A stretch of 64,000 nucleotides of DNA from Tachypleus tridentatus (Eukaryota; Arthropoda; Merostomata; Xiphosura; Limulidae). The notes under the pieces were generated by a model, which was not told the DNA's origin, ran no database searches, and worked only from the letters and a program-made list of their open reading frames with translations. The stretch covers positions 9,920,001 through 9,984,000 of the forward strand of contig NC_134825.1 in the NCBI RefSeq assembly GCF_004210375.1, given 5' to 3'. The position numbers and the translations under genes were made by a program. Positions 10,309 through 21,229 of this stretch are shown here, piece by piece (the stretch's first letter is position 1; each line of letters opens with the position of its first letter).

Positions 10309-10733
10309 TCACTGAATAACTTGTTCAATAATCATATCTTCTTCTTCAGCATCATTTTGCTGAGTGTTGGACCACATTAGTTATACATTATTCATAGACA
10401 AATTATCTTCGGTTTCACTCTCTTTTATTTTACATTGGTTATCTCAACTACATTGTGCTTTGGTTTTTTAACAGAGCTTACATTCTTTGATGATTCAAGA
10501 ATTTTATGTTAAGGCATCAATACTTACCTCCAGGACAGTTCTGGAGTTAAAATTCATCAGCCACTCAAGTGGTGAATTATCTGTTCAGAATTTAAACCTT
10601 TATTCACGTAGGTAGTGACAGTAAAGACCTAGAGCTCAGAATCATTTAATAATTCTTCCCAACTTATAGAATATCTCATTTCTACAGAATTCACTGCATA
10701 TTCTGTCTCATGTTGTAACCAACGTTGCAATCA
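10309..10733 (-). pseudogene. decayed coding fragments of unknown family
   Basis: Several minus-strand segments look like real protein but are broken. From 10,730 to 10,632 there are 33 open codons (including RWLQHETEYAVNSVE), then TAG. From 10,628 to 10,560 there are 23 more codons in the same frame (including NKGLNSEQIIHHLS), then TGA. From 10,584 a shifted frame gives PLEWLMNFNSRTVLE and reaches a consensus donor GTAAGT at 10,527-10,522. An acceptor-like TTTTTGTAG ends at 10,734. Thus 10,733-10,528 has the outline of a 206-nt exon with at least two stops and a frameshift. A further acidic stretch (AEEEDMIIEQ) lies at about 10,445-10,309, interrupted by one stop. I do not recognise the family. 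A retroelement gag-like origin or a dead host gene are both possible. Confidence 0.4.
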
Positions 10734-10941
10734 CTACAAAAACATTTGAAACTTTATCTGCTATAAGAAGACCTATAAAAGTTGGATTCCTTAATACAAA
10801 GATAGTGGGTATTTGTTTAGTTTCTTGAATGATTGTCTTCAGTTAACAGGCCAACAACAATAGCGTAGCTGTTCTAGTGGTTTATATATGTAGTTGATGA
10901 GCCATGTAATAAAGGAAATTTATAAAATAATGGCAGTTAAC

Positions 10942-11293
10942 TTATCCACTTACCTTTAGATATCCATTTACCTCAAGATATCCACTTACCTTTAGATATC
11001 CATTTACCTCAAGATATCCACTTAGTTTTAGATATCCACTTACCTTTAGATATCCAATTACCTCAAGATATCCACTCTACCTCAAGATATCCACTTACTT
11101 CAAGATATCCACTTTACCTTTAGATATCCACTTACCTCAAGATATCTACTTTACCTCAAGATATCCACTTACTTCAAGATATCCACTTACCTTTAGATAT
11201 CCACTTACCTTTAGATATCCACTTACCTCAAGATATCCACTTACCTTTAGATATCCATCTTACCTCAAGATATCCACTTACCTTTAGATATCC
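10942..11293 (-). repeat. 18-bp minisatellite made of splice-donor-like units, about 19 copies
   Basis: On the plus strand the units read ATCCACTTACCTTTAGAT or ATCCACTTACCTCAAGAT. On the minus strand each is AAG or GAG followed by GTAAGTGGATATCT, a textbook 5' splice site. Nine of about nineteen units keep AGGTAAGT exactly. The others have GTAAAT, GTAATT, GTAAGA or one-base insertions. The array lies directly downstream (minus strand) of a likely exon end that uses the same donor sequence, see 11555-11647. Confidence 0.95.
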
Positions 11294-11587
11294 ACTTACT
11301 CTCACATAAATCGTGAAATAATTCACTATTATCAAGATATCCACTTACCTCACATAAATCATGAAATAACACCATCATTATCAAGAAATAATTCACTATT
11401 ATCATTCCTCACACAAATCGTTGAAATAATTCACTATTATCAAAGATATCCACTTACCTTGCCACAAAACGTGAAATAATTCACTATTATCAAGATATCC
11501 ACTTACCTCACACAAATCGTGAAATAATTCACTATTATCAAGATATCCACTTACCTCACACAAATCGTGAAATAATTCACTATTATC
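11294..11587 (-). repeat. 48-bp tandem repeat, about 6 copies, exon end plus donor
   Basis: On the minus strand a full unit is 30 nt of open reading frame (encoding NSELFHDLCE) followed by 18 nt beginning GTAAGTGGATATC. The rightmost three or so copies are clean. Those near 11,340-11,460 are rearranged, with partial units and one-base insertions. Because 48 is a multiple of three, a frame reads through the clean copies. Confidence 0.92.
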
Positions 11588-11647
11588 TGACTCTATCTCT
11601 TGCTCTTTAATTGTGTGTCCCAGCAAATTTGCTTCTACGTTAACCAT
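11555..11647 (-). CDS. putative coding exon fragment ending at a consensus donor
   Basis: Minus strand, 31 codons from ATG (11,647-11,645) to GAG at 11,555, followed at once by GTAAGT (11,554-11,549). The peptide starts MVNVEANLLGHTIKEQEI and ends SELFHDLCE. It is mostly non-repetitive, and its last ten codons are the part duplicated in the neighbouring 48-bp array. There is an in-frame stop four codons upstream of the ATG, with no good acceptor, so this would be either a first coding exon or chance. I do not recognise the protein. The broken segments at 10.5-10.7 kb lie downstream on the same strand and could be later exons of the same dead or live gene. Confidence 0.3.
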
Positions 11648-11749
11648 ATCTCTTAAGTATCATTTTTATTATTTTTCTCTTAACCTTTTGTCAATTAAGT
11701 ATTGATAATCTTTAAACTTTCATTTGTCTTTCTCTTCTGGTTGATTTAA

Positions 11750-12008
11750 GGTTACTTCCAACAGGAGTTATAACCTAGTAACTGGTACTGTCACTGGGAT
11801 GGCTGTTTAAGGTTACTTCCAACAGGAGTTATAACCTAGTAACTGGTACTGTCACTGGGATGGCTGGATAAAATAACTAATTACTTCCAACAGGAGTTAT
11901 AATCTAGTAACTGGTACTGTCACTGGGATGGCTGTTTAAGGTTACTTCCAACAGGAGTTATAACCTAGTAACTGGTACTGTCACTGGGATGGCTGGATAA
12001 AATAACTA
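11750..12008. repeat. 61/69-bp tandem repeat arranged as two dimers
   Basis: Four copies share GGTTACTTCCAACAGGAG through TGTCACTGGGATGGCTG. Copies 1 and 3 end GCTGTTTAA, while copies 2 and 4 end GCTGGATAAAATAACTAA. The pattern A-B-A-B shows that a roughly 130-bp dimer was itself duplicated. Confidence 0.95.
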
Positions 12009-12420
12009 ATGCAAAGCTCAGTACAGACACTTAAAACTAAAAAGCGTTTCATTTCTACAAATATAAATCCTAAATATTCTATAGTTTTAGTTAAAAACTA
12101 AGTAGGTTATTACGATTGGAAAAATTGTGTAACTTTTCATACATATACAATAAATAAAACTAATATTTGTCAGCACAAAAATATATATAAATAACATTGT
12201 CCACACTCTAAAAATACAACAGAAATTATTTATTCAGTAATTTACAATATAGAGATGAAACTATACCACAGTAATATTTGAAATAATGTCATTACACTTT
12301 ACTTATTTCACCGTCTTATCGACGAAACATCAAGGAGGAATATTTCGAAACATTTAAGACTTGTATACATTTCTCTCAAATCTGTTATATTTCACTTGTT
12401 TCAAAACTCCCCAGCTTAGC
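12009..12420. other. unassigned AT-rich sequence
   Basis: Nothing recognised; a spacer between the dimeric repeat and the 41-bp array. Confidence 0.5.
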
Positions 12421-14108
12421 TAGCTACAGTCTACTTATTTCTATATGCCTAAGTTTGAATAAAACAGCACAATCAATTTGTATTAATACGCTACAATTTA
12501 TATACAGCTATAAACTACTTGCATTAATACGCTTCTAGATTGTATTCAAATATAATCTACTTATATTAATAGGCCGCAGTTTTTATACAGCTATTATCTA
12601 ATTATATTAATGTGCTCCAGCTTGCATACAGCTATAATCCATTCATATTAATATTCTTGAGTTTGTATACAAATATAATCTACTTATATTAATATGCCTC
12701 AATTTGAATACAGCTATAATCTACTTATATTAATATATCAGAGTTTGTATATATCTATAATCTACATATATTAATATTCCACAATTTGTATACAGATATA
12801 ATCTACCTATATTAATATTTTTCAGTGTATACACAGCTATAAACTACTTGTACTAATATTCTTCACGCCGTAAACAACAATAATCTGCTTATATTAATTT
12901 CCTTCAATTTGTATGCGACTATAATCTACTTATATTAATACTCGTCAGTTTGTATACAGCAATAATCTACTTATATTAATACTCGTCAGTTTGTATACAG
13001 CAATAATCTACTTATATTAATACTCGTCAGTTTATATACAGCAATAATCTACTCATATTAATATTCCTCATTTTGTAATCAGATATAATCTACTTATGTT
13101 ACATTTCTTCAGTTTCTACGCAGCTATAATGTACTTTTATTAATATGCATCAGTTGGAATACAGCTAACATTAACATGATACAGTTCGTATACAGCTATA
13201 ATCTATTTATATAAATATTTTTCAAATTGTATACAGCCATAATCCACTTATATTAACGTGTCTTAGCATGTATTCAGCCATAATCTACTTATATTAATGT
13301 CCCACAGTTTGTATACAGCTATAATCTACATGTATTAATATTATTCAGTTTTACACAGCTATCATGATGTACTTATTGTGCCTCATTTTGTATACAAGTA
13401 TAATCTACTTGTAATAATATGCCTCACTTCATATGCAGCTATAATGAATTTATATTGATATGTATCAGCTTGTATACAGGAATAATCTAATTAGATTAAT
13501 ATTATTCAAATTGTATCCAGCTATAATTTAAATGTATTAATACTCTTCAGCTTGTATATTACAGTTTGTATACAGCTATAATTTACTTATATTAATAGGC
13601 CTCAGTTTTTGTATAGATATAATGTACGTGTATCAATAAATGTCAGTTTGTATACAGCTAAAATCTGCTTATATTAATATTCTTCAATCTGTATATAGCT
13701 ATTATCTACTTGTATTAACATTTCTCAGTTTCTATATAGCTATAATCAAGTTTTAATAATATTTTTCAGTTTGTATACAGCTATAATGTATTTATATTAA
13801 TATATATCAGTTTAAATACAGCTATAGTACACTCACATTAATAAGCCTTAGTTTGTACACAGCTATAATCTACTTGTATTAATGTTCTTGAGTTTGTATA
13901 CAGCTATAATCTATTTGTATTAACACCCCTCAGTTTGTATACAGGTTTAATCTACTTGTATTAACATCCTTCAGTTTCTATACACATATGATATGTTTCA
14001 CTTGTTATGAAGCTATAAACTAGTTATACTGATATTATTCAGTTTGGATACAGCTATACTCTACTTGTATTAATATTCTTCACTGTGTATACGGTTATAA
14101 TGTACATG

Positions 14109-15572
14109 CATTGCTGGCCAAAATCTTAAGGCCAATAAACATAAAGCAAAAATATGCATTTTGCGTTGTTAAACTCAACCACTTATTTGAGTAGAGCTTC
14201 GAAAGATGAAAATAAGAAAAGGGAAAAAACAAACTTTTTTAGCATTTAATAGAAAATGTGAACACTATGAAATTAGCCTGAATACTAGCTGGTCAAAGTG
14301 TAAGACCATACTGAAACGAAGCGTTAATCAGTAAACACGTAACGAAATTTAGTCATTTGTGTTCAAGCATTAGCGTTGTCAACATCTCCTGTGTTACATT
14401 GGGTAAAAAGATGACAAAGGCTAAAAAGTTGGCAGAGTTTGAACGTCGAGCTGTAAAAGCAAGGTATCTCTCAACGTGCCATTGCTGGTATAATTGGGCG
14501 TAGTAAAACTGCTGTGCTAATTTCTAAAAGACCCTGAGGGATACGGAACGAGAATTTCAAGTGGTCGAACTAAGAAAATTTTGCCGGCATTGAGCAGAAG
14601 AATTCGAGGGCTTGTCCAGCAAGAAACCAGTCGATCTTCGAACCAGATTAAGGCCCTTACGGACGAAGAATGCAGCTCAAGAACAATAAGACGGAATCTA
14701 CGAGAGAAAGACTTTAAAGCCGTAAACATCTTCAAAGGCCACCACTCCTTCCGCATCACGAAACATCGGTTAAACTTTGCTGAGAAGCACCAAACATGGG
14801 AGGTAGAAAAATGGACTAACGTTTTGTTCTTTAATGAGAACAAATTAACCTGGATGGTCCAGAGGCTTCCAACGTTATTAGCACGATAAGGATATCTCAC
14901 CGGAGACATTTTCTACACGACACAGTAGAGGGTTTCCATCATTCATGATCTGGGGTGCTTTCTCCTTTCATGGAACAATGGAGCTTCAGGTTATACAGGG
15001 GCATCAAATAGCAGCTGGCTACATTGGCATGTTGGAGAGAGCATCCTTATTGACTGAAGGCCCTCGCTTGTGTGGAAATGACTGGATCTTTCAGCAGGAC
15101 AACGCTGCAATCCACAATGCCCGCAAGACAAAGGACTTTTTTCATGGCGAATAACGTGATTTTTTGGACCAAATGTTTGAGGTTGGATGGCAAGGAAGTC
15201 TATAGAAATGGACGTCAATTCCAAACAGTGCATGATCTTCGTGAAGCCATCTTCACCACTTGGAATAACATTCCAGGCAGCCTTCTGCAAACGCTTACAT
15301 CGACCATGCCAAAGCGAATGTTTGAAGTTATTCGCAATGACGTCCGTGCAGCTCACTACTGAGACCTTTTGTTAGGCATTTTCAACCCTGTTCAGGTAAT
15401 TTTATAGTGTTCACATTTTCCTATTAAATGCTAAAATGTTTTTTATTTTTATTTTTCCCTCTTGTTATTTTCATCTTTCGAAGCTCTACTCAAATAAGTG
15501 ATTGAGTTTAACAACGCAAAATGAATATTTTTTTCTTTATGTTCAATGTCCTTAAGATTTTGGCCAGCAGTG
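14109..15572 (+). mobile_element. Tc1-like DNA transposon, complete ends, inactive
   Basis: Both ends carry long inverted repeats. Left begins CATTGCTGGCCAAAATCTTA and the right end, reversed, begins CACTGCTGGCCAAAATCTTA. Similarity continues for about 175-180 bases (14109-14282 against 15391-15572), reaching nearly to the transposase gene on both sides. A TA target dinucleotide follows the right end (15573-15574). On the left a TA lies at 14103-14104, separated by four extra bases. The element sits inside the 41-bp array. Confidence 0.95.
14411..15362 (+). pseudogene. Tc1-family transposase, broken
   Basis: Starts ATGACAAAGG at 14,411 and ends TGA at 15,360-15,362. Homology moves through at least four frame changes (near 14,460, 14,525, 14,900 and 15,160). 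Domains in order: an N-terminal helix-turn-helix (ISQRAIAGIIGRSKTAV, about 14,465-14,515), a second DNA-binding part (SRRIRGLVQQETSRS and TIRRNLREKDFKA), then the catalytic region. The first catalytic Asp appears to be Asn (FFNENK, codon 14,833-14,835). The second Asp is kept (FQQDNAAIHN, codon 15,098-15,100). The third motif, normally SPDLNPIEN before VWGWM, is missing through a small deletion near 15,160-15,180. The C-terminal part (RNGRQFQTVHDLREAI to RAAHY) is good. Tc1 transposases need all three acidic residues, so this one is dead. Confidence 0.93.
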
Positions 15573-16198
15573 TATATTAATATGCTTTAGTTTGTATAAG
15601 TCTTCATTTTGTATACAAGACAAACTATTTATATTAATATGCCTTAGTTTGTATAAAGCTGTTATCTAGTTATATTAATATTTCTCAGTATAAATACAGA
15701 TATAAGTTACTTATATTCATAAGTCTGAGTTTGAATACAGTTATAGTATACTTGTATAAATATTCTTCAGTTTGTATACAGCTTTAATCTATTTATATAA
15801 AAATGACACAGTTCGTATACAGCAAAAATCTACTTACATTAATGTGCCTAAGTTTGTATACAGGCATAGTGTATTTACATTAATATTCTTCAGTTTCTAT
15901 TGAGCTATAATGTAATGATATCAATATACATCAGTAGGAATACAGATAACGCTTACCTGTATTAATATGCCACATTTATACACAGCTATAGTGTACTAAA
16001 ACTAATATGTCTTAGTTTGTATACAGCTATAATATACTTAAATTAATATATCTCACTTTGTGTACAGCTATAATCTACTTATATTAATATTCTTGAGTTT
16101 TATACAGAAATAAGTTTTTGTAATAATATGCCTTAGTGTGTATACACCTACAATCTACTTATATTAATATGACTTAATTATTATACAGCTACAATATA

Positions 16199-17106
16199 TG
16201 AGGTCTGTTCAAAAAATACGCGGACTGACGTCATTAAACAAAATGTACTTTATTTAGAAGTTACAGGTCTGGGACCCCTTCAAAGTACTCTCCTCCCCAA
16301 CGCACATACTTATCCCAACGGTGTTTCCACTTATTGAAACAGTCCTGGTACGCTTCTTTTATAATGTCCTCCAGCTCCTTCGTTGCATTTGCCTTAATCT
16401 CGGGAATTGTCTCAAATCTTCTTCCTTTTAAGGGTTTTTTGAGTTTGGGGAACCAGAAAAAAATCGCAAGGAGCAAGGTCAGGTGAGTAGGGGGGGTTGG
16501 GAAGAACAGTGATCGAGTGTTTGGCCAAAAACTCACGAGTTCTTAGGGCTGAATTTCTCAGCAACGCGGTGCATCTTCAATTTGTCGGTCAAAATATCGT
16601 GACATGATCCAACTGATATCCCACACTCTTCAGCAAGCTCCCTGACAGTCAGACGTCGATTTGCCCGCACCAGGGTGTTGATTTTGTCGACGTGTGGGTC
16701 GTCCGTTGACGTGGAAGAACGTCCAGGACGCTCATCATCTTCAATGGACTGTCGACCATCCTTAAAACGTTCATCCCACTTGAAGCATGCCGTACGCTTC
16801 ATAGCAACATCACCGTAAGCAGTGTTAAGCATAGCAAAAGTTTCAGTCGCAGATTTTCCAAGTTTAACAGAAAATTTCACAGCAAGTCGTTGCTTCTTCA
16901 GGTCATTCATTCTGAAATCCGCCAAACGAAAAAAATCGCACTTCACTTAAGACCGCGTAGCTAATACACAAATGAAGATATCTGCAATCGGGAAATGGCG
17001 TCGTAATCAGCTGATCTGTGCAAACCTAGCGACACCAAGCGGATTCCCCTGGAACCAACTGGAGCCGCGCAATTCAAACAGTCCGCGTATTTTTGAACAG
17101 CCCTCG
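16199..17106 (-). mobile_element. mariner-type transposon, internally deleted
   Basis: Terminal inverted repeats of about 28-30 bp: TGAGGTCTGTTCAAAAAATA on the left and CGAGGGCTGTTCAAAAATAC reading in from the right, both continuing CGCGGACTG. A TA duplication flanks it (16197-16198 and 17107-17108). At 908 bp it is well short of the roughly 1.3 kb usual for mariner, because the middle of the transposase is gone. The surrounding 41-bp unit resumes after the right TA. Confidence 0.95.
16261..16946 (-). pseudogene. mariner transposase with central deletion
   Basis: The N-terminal part (16,946 or more likely the Met at 16,910, down to 16,533) encodes the paired helix-turn-helix region: QRLAVKFSVKLGKSATETF, FKWDERFKDGRQSIEDDE and RRLTVRELAEECGISVGS, ending KMHRVAEKFSPKNS. 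The C-terminal part (about 16,520-16,261) encodes the family end, KKPLKGRRFETIPEI through KHRWDKYVRWGGEYFEG. Between them about 100 residues that should carry the first two catalytic Asp residues are absent. The third motif region is also frameshifted: an SPDLAPCDFF-like string is readable only in another frame. Both the N-terminal DNA-binding part and the ends are well kept, so it might still bind its own ends but cannot cut. Confidence 0.93.
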
Positions 17107-17931
17107 TACTTATATTAATATATCTCATTTTGCATGCAGCTATAATCTATTTATATTAAAGTGTGTTAGTTTGTATACATCAATAACCTATCTATTTTAA
17201 TATTCTTCAGTCAGTATACAGCTATAATCTACTTATATTAATATTTTAAGTTTGTATACAGACATAATCTACTTGTATTAATAATATTCAGTTTGTATAC
17301 AGCTATAATCTACTTGTAATAATATTCTTTATTTTCTAGACAGCTATACTTTTATTAACATCCCATAGTTTGTATAGATCTGTAATCTATTTAGAATTAT
17401 GTACTCTACTTATATGAATACGCTCTAGTTTGAGCTATAAACTGTTTGTATCAATATGCCACATTTGTAAACAGCTTTAATATATTTATATTTGTCAATT
17501 TGTATAGAGCTCTATTGTACTTATATTAATATGCATCAGTTTGTATACAGCTATAATCTACTCGTATTAATTTTATTTAGTTCGTATAGAGGTTTAACCT
17601 AGTTATATTAATATTCTTCATTTTATACACAGCTATTATTTACCTGTATTAATATTCTTCATTTGTATACAGCTGTAATCTACTTATATTCATATTCTTT
17701 CGTTTGTAATAAGATATGATCTACTTATATAAGTATTCTTCAATTGTATACACATATAATCATCTTATATTAATACGCATCACTTTATACACAGCTATAA
17801 TCTACTTATATTAATATGCCTCCTTTTGTATATATGTATAATGTATTTATACCAATATTCTTCAGTTCATATGCACCTATGATATACTTGTATGCATCAC
17901 TTTGCATACAGCTGTAATTCATTGATGTTAA

Positions 17932-18270
17932 TTTTTGTTTGTTTATTTTGAATTTCGCGCAAAGCTACTCGTCCCTAATTGAGCAGTGTAAGATTAGAGG
18001 GAAGACAGCTAGTCATCATCACCCGCCACAAACAAATAATGGGATTGACCGTAACATAATAACGCCCCCACGGCTGAAAGGGCGAGCATGTTTGGCGCGA
18101 CGGGATGCGAACCCGCGACCCTCAGATTACGAGTCGCACGCTGACAAAATGTGAACGAACTCTGTTTAGAACGTCGTCTTATCCATTGTTTTGGCACGTG
18201 GTAACACAATGACGCTTTGTGTTCTGCCATTAATTCTGGAAAGACCTTAATCGCTTGGCCATGCCGGGCC
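17932..18270 (-). mobile_element. SINE-A with a 104-bp unrelated insert in its tRNA-like head
   Basis: Antisense copy from TTTGTTTGTTTATTTTGAAT to CTTGGCCATGCCGGGCC. The body lacks the GAGGGCTATCTGCGCTAGC segment and part of the middle, so it is shortened. The B box region is intact (minus strand GGTTCGCATCC, one change). Between GAGTCGCACG and CCTTAATCGCTTGG, where other copies are continuous, there are 104 extra bases (18141-18244). Flanks are the 41-bp array, and no unambiguous target-site duplication can be read because the array itself is repetitive. Confidence 0.9.
18141..18244 (-). other. foreign segment inside SINE-A head
   Basis: These 104 bases match neither the SINE nor the 41-bp array. 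On the minus strand they stay open in one frame (including FPELMAEHKASLCYHVP), with better codon-like variety than the AT-rich surroundings. They could be a captured fragment of another sequence, filler DNA from a repair event or a piece of an unrecognised element. No terminal repeats are visible at the two junctions. Confidence 0.5.
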
Positions 18271-19044
18271 ATAATATTAATATGCATCAGTTTGTATACG
18301 GCAATAATCTACTAGTATCAAAATTGTTTAGCTTGTATACAGCTGTAATCTACTTGTATTAATATTCTTCAGTTTGTATCCAGCTATATTCTAGTTATAT
18401 TAATATTATTCAATTTTGATACACAGTACAATCTATTTATATTAACGTTTTTCAGTTTGTATACCGTTATAATCTATTCATATTAGTATTTTTATCTTTC
18501 TATACAGCTGTAATCTACTTCCATTATTATGCCTCGGTTTGTATATAGGTAACATCTACTTGTATAAATTTATCACATATTGTATACAGCTATAATCCAT
18601 TTATATTTATATTGTTGATTTTGGATATCTATAATCTACTGGTATTAATATGCCTCAATTTGTACACAGCTATAATCCACTTATATTCACATTCTTCAGT
18701 TTATAATCAGCTCTAATCTATTAATATTATCGTTCTTCAGATGTAATTTATTTATATTAATATTATTTAGTTTCTATACAGCTATTATATTTTTGTATTG
18801 ATATTCTTCCTTTGCATACAACTATAATCTCTTGTATTAATATACCTCAGTTTACATACATTTATAATCTCGTTATGTTAATACACTTCAGTTTGTATAC
18901 AGCTACAATGTATTTGTATTGATATTTTTAGTTTTATACAGACATAATTTTGTTATATTAATATGTATCAGTTGGAATACAGCTTATATTTACCTAAATT
19001 AATAAATCTCGATTTGCATACAGCCGTTGTCTTCATATATTAAT

Positions 19045-19319
19045 TGTTTGTTTGTTTTTTGAATTTCACACATAGCTACTCGAGGGCTATCTGTGCTAGC
19101 CATCTCTAATTTAGCAGTGTAAGACTAGAGGGACGGGCAGCAAGTCATCAGCCACCGCCAACTCTTGGGCTACTTTTTACCAACGAATAATGAGATTGAC
19201 CATCACATTATAATACCCCATGGCTGAAAGAGCGACCGCGTTTGGTGCGACCGGGATTCGAACCTGCGACTCTCAGATTACGAGTCGAACGCCTTAACCC
19301 ACCTGGCGATGCAGGGCCA
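19045..19319 (-). mobile_element. SINE-A, full length, 14-bp target-site duplication
   Basis: Antisense copy with the minus-strand B box GGTTCGAATCC intact. The direct repeat CTTCATATATTAAT occurs at 19031-19044 and again at 19320-19333 and is itself part of a 41-bp unit, so the pre-insertion site can be read directly. Length is about 275 bp. Confidence 0.96.
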
Positions 19320-20360
19320 CTTCATATATTAATAATTCCTCAGTTTCTATACAGCTGAACTCTAGTTGTATTAATATATCTCACTCTGTATACAGTCATA
19401 AGCTACTCATATTTAAAGTCCACAGTTTGTATACAGTTGTAACCTACTAATATTTATATGCCTGAGTTTAAATACAGCTGTAGTCTACTTATACTAATAA
19501 TTTTGAGGTTTTGTAGAGTTATAATCTACATATATTAATATGTCTCTGTTTGTTAAACAGGTATGCTATATTTCTTTTAATAATTTTGGGTTCGTATACA
19601 GGTATAATTAACTTGTATTAAAATTCTTCAGAAAATGTATTTGTATTAATATTCATTATTAACATACAGCTATAATCTGCTTACTTTACTGTGCCTCAGT
19701 TTGTATACAGCTATAATCTACTTACTTTAATGTGCCTCAGTTTGTATACAGCTATAACCTACAAATGTTATTATTCTTCAGTTCTTTACGATTATAATCT
19801 ACTTATATTAATATGCATCACTTTGTATTTAGGTATAATCTACCTACATATAATATTCTTAAATTTGTATACAGATATAACATATTAGTATTAATAACAA
19901 TCTGTTTTACACAGCTATAATCTACTTGTTATTATATGTCTCAGTTTCTATACAGCTATAATCTACATATATATTTATACATTACATTGTATATAGTAAG
20001 GGTATTCATATACTAATGTTCCCTCAGTTTGTATTACATCTAATCTCTACTTATATTAATATATCTCCTTTGTATACAGTTGTAATCTAGTTATATTAAT
20101 ATCCATCATTTTATATACAGCTACAATCTGTTTATATTATTATTATTCAGTTGTATACAAGTTTAATCTATTTTACGATATTATTACATGGTTTTATATA
20201 GCTATAATGTATTTGTATTAATATTTTTTAGTTTGTATACAGCTATAGCTACTAATATTTATATTCCTTTGATTTGTATACAATTAAGTAGCTACTTATA
20301 TTAATATTCCTTTTTAATTTTGTATACAGCTATAGCTACTCTATATATTATATTCCTGAA

Positions 20361-20480
20361 TTTGTATTCAGCTATAGCTACTTATATTTATATTCCTGAG
20401 TTTGTATTCAGCTATAGCTACTTATATTTATATTCCTGAGTTTGTATTCAGCTATAGCTACTTATATTTATATTCCTGAG
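20361..20480. repeat. locally homogenised 40-bp sub-array
   Basis: Within the old 41-bp array, three nearly identical 40-bp units begin TTTGTATTCAGCTATAGCTA at 20361, 20401 and 20441. The shortened GCTATAGCTACTTATAT motif differs from the general consensus, showing a recent local expansion of one variant. Confidence 0.9.
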
Positions 20481-21229
20481 TTTGCATGTAGGTATAATGT
20501 GGTTATACTAATATTCGTCAGTTTGTGTAGACCTGTCAACTACTTATATTAATATTCCAGTTTGTATACAACTATAATCTACCTACATTAGTATTCTTAA
20601 GTTGAATACAGATATAATTTACTTGTATTTATAACTATCAGTTTGTATACAGCTATAATCAATTTATGTTAATACTCTGGAGTTTGTATATACATATAAT
20701 TTAATTATGTTACTGGGCCTTAGTTTGTATATATCTATAATCTACTTGTATGAATATTCTTCAGTTTGTATACAGCTTTAATCTACTCATGTTAATATGT
20801 CACAGTTTGTATATAGATATAACCTACTGACATTAATGTTCTTTAGTCTGTATGTAGCTGTAATCTACTTGTATTAATACGCCAGTTCATATTGAGCTAT
20901 AACCTACTTATATTAATATTCTTCAGCTTGTATACAGCTATAATCTACTTAGATTAATGTTCTTCAGCTTGTATACAGCTATAATATATTTATATTAACA
21001 ATGTTCAGTTTGTATACAGCTATAATATATTTATATTAACAAAGTTCAGTTTGTATACAGTTATAATATATTTATATTAATATTCTTACATTTGTATTCA
21101 GCTGTAATCTAATGTATTAACATGCCTCAGTTTGTGTAGAGGTATAACGTATTTATATCAAAATGTCTTAGCTTGTATACAGCTATAATCTACTTGTATA
21201 AATATATCACATGCTGTATGCAGTTATAA

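Noticed and set aside
14517..15356. Minus-strand frames across the Tc1-like element
   Set aside because: They are antisense shadows of the transposase; the plus strand carries the family motifs.
17939..18287. Short frames on both strands of the 18-kb SINE
   Set aside because: They translate SINE sequence including the tRNA-like head. Only the 104-bp insert is noted separately.
19691..19888. 65-codon frame rich in Tyr and Leu
   Set aside because: A translation of 41-bp repeat units without a break by chance.
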